From an uncultured bacterium (GTDB lineage: Bacteria; Bacteroidota; Bacteroidia; Sphingobacteriales; Sphingobacteriaceae), in assembly GCA_903958995.1 (NCBI GenBank), contig CAJBVG010000292.1, positions 1 through 18,843 of the forward strand: a stretch of DNA of 18,843 nucleotides. Direction: 5' to 3'. A program made the translations under genes and the position numbers. Below the pieces are notes generated by a model that ran no database searches, was not told where the DNA came from, and saw nothing but the letters and a program-made list of their open reading frames with translations. Of this stretch, positions 7,326 through 14,713 are shown in pieces; the stretch's first letter is position 1, and each line of letters begins with the position of its first letter.

Positions 7326-8231
7326 ATGAATTTTAAATTATTAAAATATATATTTTTTGTACTTGCAATAGTATTTACAAGTAATGTAAAAGCTCAAGAG
7401 ACAGATCCAATGAAGTTGTTAATGGATATGGCTCCAACGGATATAAAGGAACCTGTTACAGCAACGTTTAAAGGTACACGTTTAGTAAACCAACATACCA
7501 TTGAAGTTGGTGGGAAAAGGACATTAGATTTTAGAATTGCCCATCGTTTTGGTCCGTTTAATTCAGGAGCTTATAACTTTTGGGGATTAGATGGTGGTGC
7601 AAGTATTCGCATGAGTTTAGAGTACAGCTATGACGGTAGATTGCAATTCGGATTAGGAAGAAGTTCTACCGAAAAAACATACGATTCTTATTTGAAGTAT
7701 CGTTTGCTTCGTCAGAATAAAAACAATTCGATGCCAGTAAGTGTAACTTTATTTACAAGTTTGTACTATACAAATTTGAAAGGATCTTCTGCCCTATTAC
7801 AAGGTGTAGATAAGTTCAATAATTTTAGTTCTCGTTTATCTTTTGCACATCAAATTATGATTGCAAGAAAATTTGGAGAACGCTTATCAGTGCAAATCAC
7901 TCCTACGATGGTTCATTATAATCAAGTAGATAAGATTAGTGATCAAAATGACACTTATGCAGTTGGTGCATTAGGACGATATAAATTTACTAGAAGAACA
8001 GCATTTACATTTGAATATATGGCTAGAGTAAATAAATTCTCTCGCTCAGAAACATACTATGATTCTATGGGTATTGGTTTAGATATCGAAACTGGTGGTC
8101 ACGTATTTCAAGTGCATTTAACAAACTCATTAGGCATTACAGAAAATCAGTTCGTTACAAAAACTACTGATAATTGGGCTAAAGGTGGAATGCGTTTAGG
8201 ATTTAATATTTCAAGAGCCTTTACCCTTTAA
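7326..8231 (+). CDS. Outer-membrane beta-barrel protein, DUF5777-like
   Basis: Protein of 301 residues with a signal peptide cleaved near VKA|Q (residue 23). The mature part resembles the DUF5777 barrel family: PVTATFKGTRLVNQHTIE at the start, then FRIAHRFGPFNSGAYNFWGLDGGASIR, then alternating strands such as SLEYSYDGRLQFGLGRSSTEKTYD and a closing strand GGMRLGFNISRAFTL. Alternation of polar and aromatic residues and the lack of hydrophobic helices fit an outer-membrane barrel. It is the fourth gene of the cassette with two cytochrome-like lipoproteins and a membrane protein. From memory, DUF5777 genes are often found beside small cytochromes and YceI proteins in Bacteroidota; a role in redox-linked transport or export is an inference. 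The family name is from pattern recall. Confidence 0.75.
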   Translation: MNFKLLKYIFFVLAIVFTSNVKAQETDPMKLLMDMAPTDIKEPVTATFKGTRLVNQHTIEVGGKRTLDFRIAHRFGPFNSGAYNFWGLDGGASIRMSLEYSYDGRLQFGLGRSSTEKTYDSYLKYRLLRQNKNNSMPVSVTLFTSLYYTNLKGSSALLQGVDKFNNFSSRLSFAHQIMIARKFGERLSVQITPTMVHYNQVDKISDQNDTYAVGALGRYKFTRRTAFTFEYMARVNKFSRSETYYDSMGIGLDIETGGHVFQVHLTNSLGITENQFVTKTTDNWAKGGMRLGFNISRAFTL

Positions 8232-8245
8232 TTAGATGTAAGAAT

Positions 8246-8266
8246 TGAGACATGAGATATGAGATA
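8246..8266. repeat. Three TGAGAYA heptamers spanning a start codon
   Basis: TGAGACA (8246-8252), TGAGATA (8253-8259), TGAGATA (8260-8266). The ATG of the serine hydrolase (8252-8254) straddles the first junction, so its first five codons (MRYEI) are repeat sequence. A further GAGATG occurs at the start of the barrel gene (about 7323-7328). Confidence 0.75.
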
Positions 8267-9556
8267 AAACTTTTTTTCATTTTTCTATTTTCTATTTTAA
8301 TTTCTCAAGAAGTAAAAGCACAAGAATATTTTCCACCATTAACAGGAAAACAATGGGATACTATTACTCCGGCACAACTTAATTGGTGCAGTGATAGTAT
8401 CCCATCTTTATTAGATTTCGTTGGAGAAAATAATTCTAAAGGGTTTATTGTTTTAGTAAATGGTAAAATTGCCATTGAGAAATACTACGGTTCATTTACT
8501 CAAGATAGTATTTGGTATTGGGCCTCAGCTGGTAAATCTCTACTCTCTACATTGGTTGGAATTGCCTTTAATGATCAATTAATTGATCTACAGAATTCAA
8601 GTTCTTATTATTTATCAAAAGGTTGGACAAGTTGCGATTCAACTGCTGAGCAAAAAATAAAAGTTATTCATCAACTCAGCATGACATCTGGCATAAATGA
8701 TAACGTGATTGATGTAGATTGTACAACACCAACATGTTTATCATGTTTAGCAAATCCTGGAACTCGCTGGGCATATCATAATGCTATATACACTTTATTA
8801 GAAGATGTATTATCATCCGCAACTGGGCAAAGTTTAAATACCTATTTAATTTCTAAAATCAAAAGCAAAACTGGATTAACAGGAATCTACCTAAAGCAAG
8901 GATACAATAATGTTTTCTTTAGCAATGCTCGATCTATGGCACGATTTGGATTGCTAGCATCCAATAACTTTGTTTGGAATACAGATACTGTGCTTAGGGA
9001 TGGAGCTTACAAAACTCAAATGACCAACTCATCTCAAAACCTGAATCCATCTTATGGTTATTTATGGTGGCTTAATGGGAAATCGAGCTTTATGTTACCT
9101 AGCTCTCAACTTGTATTTAATGGGCCTCTTCTACCCAATGCGCCAATGGATTTATATTCTGCTATGGGTAAAAATGGACAACTCATTAATGTCGTACCAA
9201 GTAAAAAAATTGTAGTGATTAGAATTGGCGATAAACCTAAAAATGCGAACGAACTTCCTATGATTTTTAATAATGAAATTTGGAAGCGATTAAATAATGT
9301 AATGTGTAACTCTACGTATTCGAATATCGAGAATAATAAAAGCATACATATCTACCCTAACCCAAGCAACGATTATATTTTAATTGATGGAGTTGATATG
9401 ACTGAGAACATTAGTATTTTCAATACACTCGGACAAAAACAAGCAGTGAGTTTCGAAAATAATAAAATAGACATTTCAACACTTCCACAAGGAATGTATT
9501 CATTAGTTCTAAAAATGAAAACAACCAGCTACCGAAATAATTTCATCAAAAACTAA
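8252..9556 (+). CDS. Secreted serine hydrolase (beta-lactamase/class C family) with T9SS type A sorting domain
   Basis: Serine hydrolase of 434 residues of the beta-lactamase/penicillin-binding fold, exported and then sorted by T9SS. A signal peptide ends near VKA|Q (residue 23). The catalytic SxxK is S92-A-G-K95 (WYWASAGKSLLS), the second motif is Y175-H-N177 (WAYHNAIY), and MGKNGQ with PSKKIVVIRIG forms the third-motif region near 300. Residues 364-434 form a Por secretion-type domain (IYPNPSNDYI, FNTLGQ, LPQGMYSLVL). A short cysteine-rich insert (DCTTPTCLSC, 156-165) may form disulfides. The substrate is unknown; it could be an esterase, amidase or peptidase. There is a stop just upstream in frame (8246-8248) and no other Met before the catalytic domain, so the ATG inside the repeat is the start. 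Confidence 0.9.
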   Translation: MRYEIKLFFIFLFSILISQEVKAQEYFPPLTGKQWDTITPAQLNWCSDSIPSLLDFVGENNSKGFIVLVNGKIAIEKYYGSFTQDSIWYWASAGKSLLSTLVGIAFNDQLIDLQNSSSYYLSKGWTSCDSTAEQKIKVIHQLSMTSGINDNVIDVDCTTPTCLSCLANPGTRWAYHNAIYTLLEDVLSSATGQSLNTYLISKIKSKTGLTGIYLKQGYNNVFFSNARSMARFGLLASNNFVWNTDTVLRDGAYKTQMTNSSQNLNPSYGYLWWLNGKSSFMLPSSQLVFNGPLLPNAPMDLYSAMGKNGQLINVVPSKKIVVIRIGDKPKNANELPMIFNNEIWKRLNNVMCNSTYSNIENNKSIHIYPNPSNDYILIDGVDMTENISIFNTLGQKQAVSFENNKIDISTLPQGMYSLVLKMKTTSYRNNFIKN

Positions 9557-9561
9557 CATTA

Positions 9562-9588
9562 GCACATTAACCAATTGGCACATTAACC
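9562..9588. repeat. Direct repeat of GCACATTAACC around a CCAATTGG palindrome
   Basis: GCACATTAACC occurs at 9562-9572 and 9578-9588 (16-bp period), with a related CATTAG just upstream (9558). The 8-bp palindrome CCAATTGG (9571-9578) lies between. It fills the 26-bp gap between the convergent serine hydrolase and peptidase T genes, and the peptidase T stop codon (9583-9585) is within it. I see no hairpin-plus-T-run terminator in this gap. Confidence 0.7.
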
Positions 9589-10824
9589 TTTCTCTTCCCA
9601 GATTTGCACCAAGTGAATAATGGTATCTACTGCGAGCTCCATATCTTGCACAGAAACCCATTCGAGCTTCGAGTGGAATGCATGTTCGCCAGCGAAGATA
9701 TTTGGACATGGTAAGCCCATAAACGAGAAACGAGAACCATCTGTACCTCCACGTATTCCACCACTTACTGGATTCATACCAGCTCTACGAATTGCTTCTT
9801 CAGCATAACTCACCAGTTGCGGGTTTTGCATTAGAACTTCTTTCATGTTTCTGTATTGGTTGGTCACCTCGATATCGAAAGTAGAACCTGGATAGTTTTT
9901 GACAACTTGATTGGCAATGTCTTCAACAAATTGCTCATGAACTTTCAATTTTGCTGTTTCGAAATCGCGAATAATAAATTGAATGCTTGCAGATTCCATT
10001 CCACCTGTAATGGATACGGGGTGAACAAAACCTTCTCTACCCGTTGTAGTTTCTGGAGACAATGTATCTTTTGGTAATGCTGCGATTATATCGGATGCGA
10101 TTTTTATAGCATTCTCCATTTTATCTTTTGCAAAACCTGGATGAGAGGCTACTCCATTAATATTAATTTTCAAGCCATCGGCAGAAAACGTTTCGTCTTC
10201 AATATGACCACGTGTTTCACCATCCATTGTATAGGCGAAATCAGCGCCCAACTTAGTTAGGTTTACTTTATCTGCTCCACGACCAATTTCTTCATCGGGT
10301 GTAAATAAAATTTTAATATCACCGTGTTTAATTGAAGGATTATTGATTAATTGATAAACTGCATCCATAATTTCAGCAACTCCCGCTTTATTATCAGCTC
10401 CAAGTAATGTTGTGCCATCAGCAGTAATAATATCATTACCCACTTGATCTAAAAGCGCAGGATGCTCCGCAGTTCTTAATATTTGTGATAAATCTTGTGG
10501 TAGAACAATATCCTTCCCATCATAATTTTTATGGATAATTGGATTTACATCTTTACCTGTACAATCTGGAGAAGTATCCATATGGGAACAGAAACAAATA
10601 ACAGGAATTTTTTTATCGGTGTTTGAAGGTAATGTAGCGTATACATATCCATTTTCATCCATTTCAGCATCTACAATGCCTATGGCTAATAATTCTTCAA
10701 CTAATATTTTACCAAGATTCTTTTGCTTTTCTGTTGATGGGCAAGTTGGAGAATTGGGATCTGACTGAGTGTCGATTTTAACATACATCAAAAATCGATC
10801 GGTAACTGTATAATTAAGATTCAT
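9583..10824 (-). CDS. pepT: Peptidase T (tripeptide aminopeptidase, M20B)
   Basis: Zinc-dependent cytosolic aminopeptidase that removes the N-terminal residue of tripeptides. Its 413 residues match the usual length (about 408-415). Metal ligands and catalytic residues are visible: H81 and D83 in CSHMDTSPD, D144 in LLGADNKAG, the catalytic pair E178-E179 in TPDEEIGRGAD, D201 in YTMDGE, and a late histidine in FAGEHAFHSKLEW. The dimerisation segment (NINGVASHPGFAKDKMENAI) and the GGIRGGTDGSRFSFMGLP signature are intact. No signal peptide is present. It is convergent with the serine hydrolase gene, and its 3' end lies inside the GCACATTAACC repeat. It is preceded by a 300-bp gene-free region, so it probably has its own promoter. 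Confidence 0.96.
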   Translation of the reverse strand: MNLNYTVTDRFLMYVKIDTQSDPNSPTCPSTEKQKNLGKILVEELLAIGIVDAEMDENGYVYATLPSNTDKKIPVICFCSHMDTSPDCTGKDVNPIIHKNYDGKDIVLPQDLSQILRTAEHPALLDQVGNDIITADGTTLLGADNKAGVAEIMDAVYQLINNPSIKHGDIKILFTPDEEIGRGADKVNLTKLGADFAYTMDGETRGHIEDETFSADGLKININGVASHPGFAKDKMENAIKIASDIIAALPKDTLSPETTTGREGFVHPVSITGGMESASIQFIIRDFETAKLKVHEQFVEDIANQVVKNYPGSTFDIEVTNQYRNMKEVLMQNPQLVSYAEEAIRRAGMNPVSGGIRGGTDGSRFSFMGLPCPNIFAGEHAFHSKLEWVSVQDMELAVDTIIHLVQIWEEKG

Positions 10825-10843
10825 AAGCTCTCTAAAAATGAAT

Positions 10844-10851
10844 CAAAATTA
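10844..10851 (-). promoter_or_regulatory. Possible -7 box (TAATTTTG) for pepT
   Basis: On the minus strand TAATTTTG matches TAnnTTTG and lies 19 nt upstream of the pepT ATG. A TTTG further upstream is about 26 nt away, longer than the usual spacing to a -33 element, so support is weak. Confidence 0.35.
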
Positions 10852-11005
10852 ATAAAAAATAGTTACCGAAAGATTTTCAAAGAATATCTTTTTTTATATA
10901 ATGCCAAATACTATAAAACACAGTAGTCTTATCATAGGCCCACTATTGGCTTCTTTGGGGAAATTGAAGCATGTTTTAAAAGTCATTTCTAATTAAACAA
11001 TACAA

Positions 11006-11072
11006 TAGTATCCATACTAAATGCCATCATTTACTTTAATGATTCCAAAATGCTTAAAAAACTAGGCATTTA
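11006..11072. repeat. Overlapping inverted repeats downstream of the LytTR gene
   Basis: Three paired elements are packed together. TAGTAT/ATACTA spans 11006-11019 with a 2-nt centre. TAAATGCC (11018-11025) pairs with GGCATTTA (11065-11072). ATCATT (11026-11031) pairs with AATGAT (11038-11043) directly inside the left arm. The strands could fold into a branched RNA in the 3' end of the regulator transcript. No T run marks a classic terminator. Confidence 0.5.
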
Positions 11073-11086
11073 ATAATAAAATATTC

Positions 11087-11120
11087 TGAACAAGTAAAAA
11101 CAAGGTTTGAACAAGTAAAA
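11087..11120. repeat. 13-bp direct repeat, 21-bp period, next to the LytTR regulator gene
   Basis: TGAACAAGTAAAA occurs at 11087-11099 and again, exactly, at 11108-11120, separated by 8 bp. The 21-bp period is two helical turns, which is the arrangement LytTR domains commonly bind. It sits 4 bp beyond the regulator's stop codon and about 260-300 bp upstream of the pepT start. It is a candidate binding site, or simply a local duplication. Confidence 0.6.
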
Positions 11121-11124
11121 CTGA

Positions 11125-11883
11125 TTACTTACCTAAAAGCCATACTTTAAAATCTGAGGATCTTTCTGTACTTACAACGATTTCTTCTTCAATAGCTGGC
11201 TTTAAAACTATTTTCACACGTGATTTTGTATAGGTATACATGTTCTCAATAGAGTTGAAACATATAATACATTGTCTATTGATACGATAGAAGTCTTTAG
11301 AATCAAGTATTTTTTCAAGCTCATCTAAATTCTCATCAATAGGTAGTACTTCTCCATTTTTGAGAGTCATGAATGTGACTTTTTGGCGAGTATAGAAATA
11401 AGCAGCATCTGCAATTTCAATAGCTTTGATGGTATGACCATATCTTACAACAATTCTTTTCTGTTGAACTTTAGTAATCACCTTTTGAGCCAATTGAACT
11501 TTCGAATTGATTTCTGAAGGTGTGCTAAAATGTAATTTGTATTTTTCAATAGCTTGTGATAATTCTTCTTTTTTTATTGGCTTTAATAAATAGTCTATAC
11601 TCGTAAGTTTAAAGGCTTTAATAGCATATTGATCAAAAGCTGTAGTAAATATTACGGGACCAGTAATCGTCACTTTATCGAAAATCTCAAAACTTAGTCC
11701 ATCTGAAAGTTGAATATCTAGAAAAATCAAATCGATTTTTTCTTTTGTATTCTTCAGAAATTCAACGCTCGATTTTACACTATCTGGCTGAGCAAGTAAA
11801 TTAACATTTTCATCAATTTTTTTAAGCATTGCATACAAACGTTCTGCAGCAATAGCTTCATCTTCAATAATTACAATATTCAT
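11125..11883 (-). CDS. LytTR-family response regulator
   Basis: Two-component response regulator of 252 residues, cytosolic and DNA-binding. The receiver domain (1-120) has the acidic pocket D8/E9, phospho-acceptor D56 (IFLDIQLSDG), the switch threonines at 80-81 (FTTAFDQYA) and K101 (YLLKPIKKEEL). A linker leads to a LytTR domain (about 146-250) with RIVVRYGHTIKAIEIADAAY, DFYRINRQCIICFNSIE and the final beta strands VKIVLKPAIEEEIVVS. It is the AgrA/LytR/AlgR type. Its ATG lies 1 nt after the stop of the sensor kinase gene, so the two form a cognate pair and are translationally coupled. The target genes are unknown; the 21-bp-period repeat just downstream is one candidate site. Confidence 0.95.
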   Translation of the reverse strand: MNIVIIEDEAIAAERLYAMLKKIDENVNLLAQPDSVKSSVEFLKNTKEKIDLIFLDIQLSDGLSFEIFDKVTITGPVIFTTAFDQYAIKAFKLTSIDYLLKPIKKEELSQAIEKYKLHFSTPSEINSKVQLAQKVITKVQQKRIVVRYGHTIKAIEIADAAYFYTRQKVTFMTLKNGEVLPIDENLDELEKILDSKDFYRINRQCIICFNSIENMYTYTKSRVKIVLKPAIEEEIVVSTERSSDFKVWLLGK

Positions 11884-11884
11884 A

Positions 11885-14713
11885 CTATTTAATTAAAGGT
11901 ATTTTAACAATAAAAAACTGTTCATTTTCATCTACAATAACAGTATCATTACTTAATATTTGATAACGATTTTTAATATTCAACAATCCAATTCCCATCG
12001 ATACCACATCATCTCGTTTCCGCTGAATAACGTTTTTTACAATAATATATTTTTCATCACAATATACATCTACCACCAATGGGTTTTCTCTAGTTGCCAT
12101 ATTGTGCTTAATCGCATTCTCTACCAGCAATTGCAAACTTAATGGAGCAATCATTTTCTTTAAATCATCACTACTGATATCGATATTGAAAATGATTTTA
12201 TTGCCAAATCGTTGTTCTAGTAAGAAGATGTAATTCATTAACAATCGAACTTCTTCTTCTATTGTAATTAAGCTTTTCTCTCTATAGAATAATAGTTCTC
12301 GATAAAAATCCGACATTTTTTCAACAAACAATACTGCTTTATCCTGATCTGTTTCGATAATACCTATTAAGGCATTAAAACTATTGAACAAGAAGTGGGG
12401 ATTGATTTGATTTCTCAGGGCATCCAATTGAAATGCAATGCGATCTTTCTCATAGTTCTCCTTAACTTTTAACTGGTTTTCTCTCCATTTCAATAAATAA
12501 TAAAAACAAATTATTACCCCAATTCCAGATAAAAACATAAACCAAAATTGAGTCCAAAATGGCGACTTTATTTCAAATTTATAACTAACAATTTTTGCAT
12601 TACTAAAATCGTTTGTTGCAGAACTCATTACTTGAAAAGTATATTTTCCGGGAGGAAGTTTTGAATAAGTAACTGAATTGTCTCGTGTTTCGTACCATTT
12701 TAAATCATAGCCAACCAACTGAATTTTGTATTTCACTTCAGTGGGTTTATGATACCATAGTCCGATATAATCAAATGTTAAATAGTTCTCATTATATTTA
12801 AAATGTTGTGGTAATGAATCCTTTCTAGATTCATAATAAACCCTCACCTTTTTTAAAATGGTATGAGGTCCCTCCCACATGGTATTTAAATGCGAGTAGT
12901 ATTTAATGATACCCTTAGATGTTCCTATCCAAATATTTCCATATTCATCCTTAAAGTTTGCATTTAATCCAGGGTTTAATTCTTTTAAACCTAATTCCTC
13001 ATCATGATATAATATTTGATGTGTACTGGTATTAAAAATATCTATACCATTGTTATTTACAATTAGAAGATTATTGTTGTTATCATTAACAATTCCAGCA
13101 TTATCATAATATCGAATACCCTTAGCCCTATTGAAATTGATAAACTTTGTACCATCAAATGAATAGATGCCATCTTTAGCGGAATTTAACCATAACACCC
13201 CATGAGCATCTTCAACAATTGAATAAATAGTTTTAGAGCGTAGTCCTAAACGATTATTATAATTTACAAATCGAGTTCCATCATAAACTGTTACCCCTTT
13301 CCCATCGGTAGCAAACCACACTCTATCCTTAGAGTCAATAAATACCTGATAAATAAAGTTAACGCCTAAGCCACTTTCTTTACTGAAATTAGAAACAGAT
13401 TTTAAATCTTCTAATTTATTTGAGAATGAAACCTTGCTTACTCCTCCTAATGTAGCTAACCATAGCAAATTATTTTTTGAAGTGACAGATAGCACATTGT
13501 TATTGGCAATGCCATCTCTTTCATTATATACCCTATACTTTTTAGTTTTGGGATGGTATCGAATTATTCCTTTATCAAAAGTTCCAAACCACATCCAACC
13601 AAATTCATCTTTATGTATACTAATCACATTCAAATTATTGATTTCAGGTAGTATTGATTCGAATTTTTTATTTTTATAACAGTATAGTTTATTCTGAAAA
13701 CTAATCCATATTATAGCTTGATCATCACGATAAATTGCATTACAGTTTACATTTGAAAATTGTGAAGGGTACTTCAATAATTCAAATAAATCATTAAAAT
13801 TATACAACAAACTGGTTTGATTGCACAGCCAAATATTACCCTCGTTATCAATTTGAATATCACTTACACTTGAAACAAATTCTTTATTTTTTTTATTAAA
13901 AACTTTAAATTGTCCTTCGTGACTATAGTGCACTAGTCCTGAATCCTCAGACAGTAACCACACCTCATTATGATTTAAAGCTATTTTATTTACACATCCT
14001 ATATTATCACTACCATCAATTGATTCGAGGTAATTTTCTTTTGTTCGATATCGAAATAAACCTCTCGATTGTGTACCTATATAAATCAAATTGAATTTTG
14101 AATCATATTTTAAAGCACTAATAATATCATCGGTAATTTTGTTATTTAATCTAAATGGATTATATTTTTTTGTTTCGGTGTGAATAATACCAATTCCTCT
14201 ATCGGATGCTAACCAAATTTCATCATTGATCAATTCTAAATCATATAAATAATTATCGGCTAATTTTGCGATTTTAGAATATTGATATAAGCTATCTTTT
14301 ACTACATAAGCAATTCCAGAACCATTAGTTGAAATCCAAATAGTACCATTTTTATCCTGAATAATATCTGATATCGGAGAAGATAAATGAAAAGCTTTTG
14401 CAGATCTAGTTGATTTATGATACACATTACCATTTACATCACCAACCCATAATTCGTTACTTTTATCAAAAAATATTGTATTAATATTATTATTAAATTT
14501 AGCAGGAATTTCAACATCAAAATATTTATAGCCATCAAAATAAAGTACACCTCGGTCGGTTACTAAAAATAAATATCCTTGATTGTTTATACTAATACGT
14601 TTAATCTTATAATTAAGATCGTTATAATTCAACTCTGTTTTATTAATCAGCGGAGATTGCGCTGTAGCTCTTAAAGACAACAAAAGAAAGAATACTATCC
14701 AAAGTTTATTCAT
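11885..14713 (-). CDS. Reg_prop/Y_Y_Y sensor histidine kinase (LytS-type kinase domain)
   Basis: Membrane sensor kinase of 942 residues. The start is the ATG at 14713, which gives a clean signal peptide (MNKLWIVFFLLLSLRATAQ). A longer frame to 14830 would run back inside the upstream gene and is rejected. The periplasmic part is a large two-component propeller (about 25-645) built of repeated blocks such as LWVGDVNGNVY, WISTNGSGI, WMWFGTFDKGI, WFATDGKGV and IWIGTSKGI. A Y_Y_Y domain (YNENYLTFDYIGLWYH to PGKYTFQV) and one membrane helix (719-743) follow. The cytoplasmic kinase is of the His_kinase/LytS kind, with the phospho-acceptor H773 in NQINPHFLFNSFNALIG, an N box VENAIKHN and a G box SMGIGLLNIKNRY. 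Unlike SusR-type hybrids it has a separate regulator (next gene). The ligand is unknown. The start overlaps the YceI gene end by 8 bp. Confidence 0.94.
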   Translation of the reverse strand: MNKLWIVFFLLLSLRATAQSPLINKTELNYNDLNYKIKRISINNQGYLFLVTDRGVLYFDGYKYFDVEIPAKFNNNINTIFFDKSNELWVGDVNGNVYHKSTRSAKAFHLSSPISDIIQDKNGTIWISTNGSGIAYVVKDSLYQYSKIAKLADNYLYDLELINDEIWLASDRGIGIIHTETKKYNPFRLNNKITDDIISALKYDSKFNLIYIGTQSRGLFRYRTKENYLESIDGSDNIGCVNKIALNHNEVWLLSEDSGLVHYSHEGQFKVFNKKNKEFVSSVSDIQIDNEGNIWLCNQTSLLYNFNDLFELLKYPSQFSNVNCNAIYRDDQAIIWISFQNKLYCYKNKKFESILPEINNLNVISIHKDEFGWMWFGTFDKGIIRYHPKTKKYRVYNERDGIANNNVLSVTSKNNLLWLATLGGVSKVSFSNKLEDLKSVSNFSKESGLGVNFIYQVFIDSKDRVWFATDGKGVTVYDGTRFVNYNNRLGLRSKTIYSIVEDAHGVLWLNSAKDGIYSFDGTKFINFNRAKGIRYYDNAGIVNDNNNNLLIVNNNGIDIFNTSTHQILYHDEELGLKELNPGLNANFKDEYGNIWIGTSKGIIKYYSHLNTMWEGPHTILKKVRVYYESRKDSLPQHFKYNENYLTFDYIGLWYHKPTEVKYKIQLVGYDLKWYETRDNSVTYSKLPPGKYTFQVMSSATNDFSNAKIVSYKFEIKSPFWTQFWFMFLSGIGVIICFYYLLKWRENQLKVKENYEKDRIAFQLDALRNQINPHFLFNSFNALIGIIETDQDKAVLFVEKMSDFYRELLFYREKSLITIEEEVRLLMNYIFLLEQRFGNKIIFNIDISSDDLKKMIAPLSLQLLVENAIKHNMATRENPLVVDVYCDEKYIIVKNVIQRKRDDVVSMGIGLLNIKNRYQILSNDTVIVDENEQFFIVKIPLIK

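Larger units (their letters stand above)
10825..11124. other. Gene-free 300-bp interval upstream of pepT
   Basis: No convincing gene. It holds a likely pepT promoter box (10844-10851), nested inverted repeats (11006-11072) and a 13-bp direct repeat (11087-11120). It also holds a bulged hairpin: GCTTC 10949-10953 pairs with GAAGC 10966-10970, and TTT with AAA. One small frame on the plus strand, 10901-10996, would encode 31 residues starting MPNTIKHSSLIIGPLLA, hydrophobic then basic. I cannot tell whether it is expressed. Both flanking genes are read leftward, so this is the 3' region of the LytTR gene and the 5' region of pepT. Confidence 0.7.
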
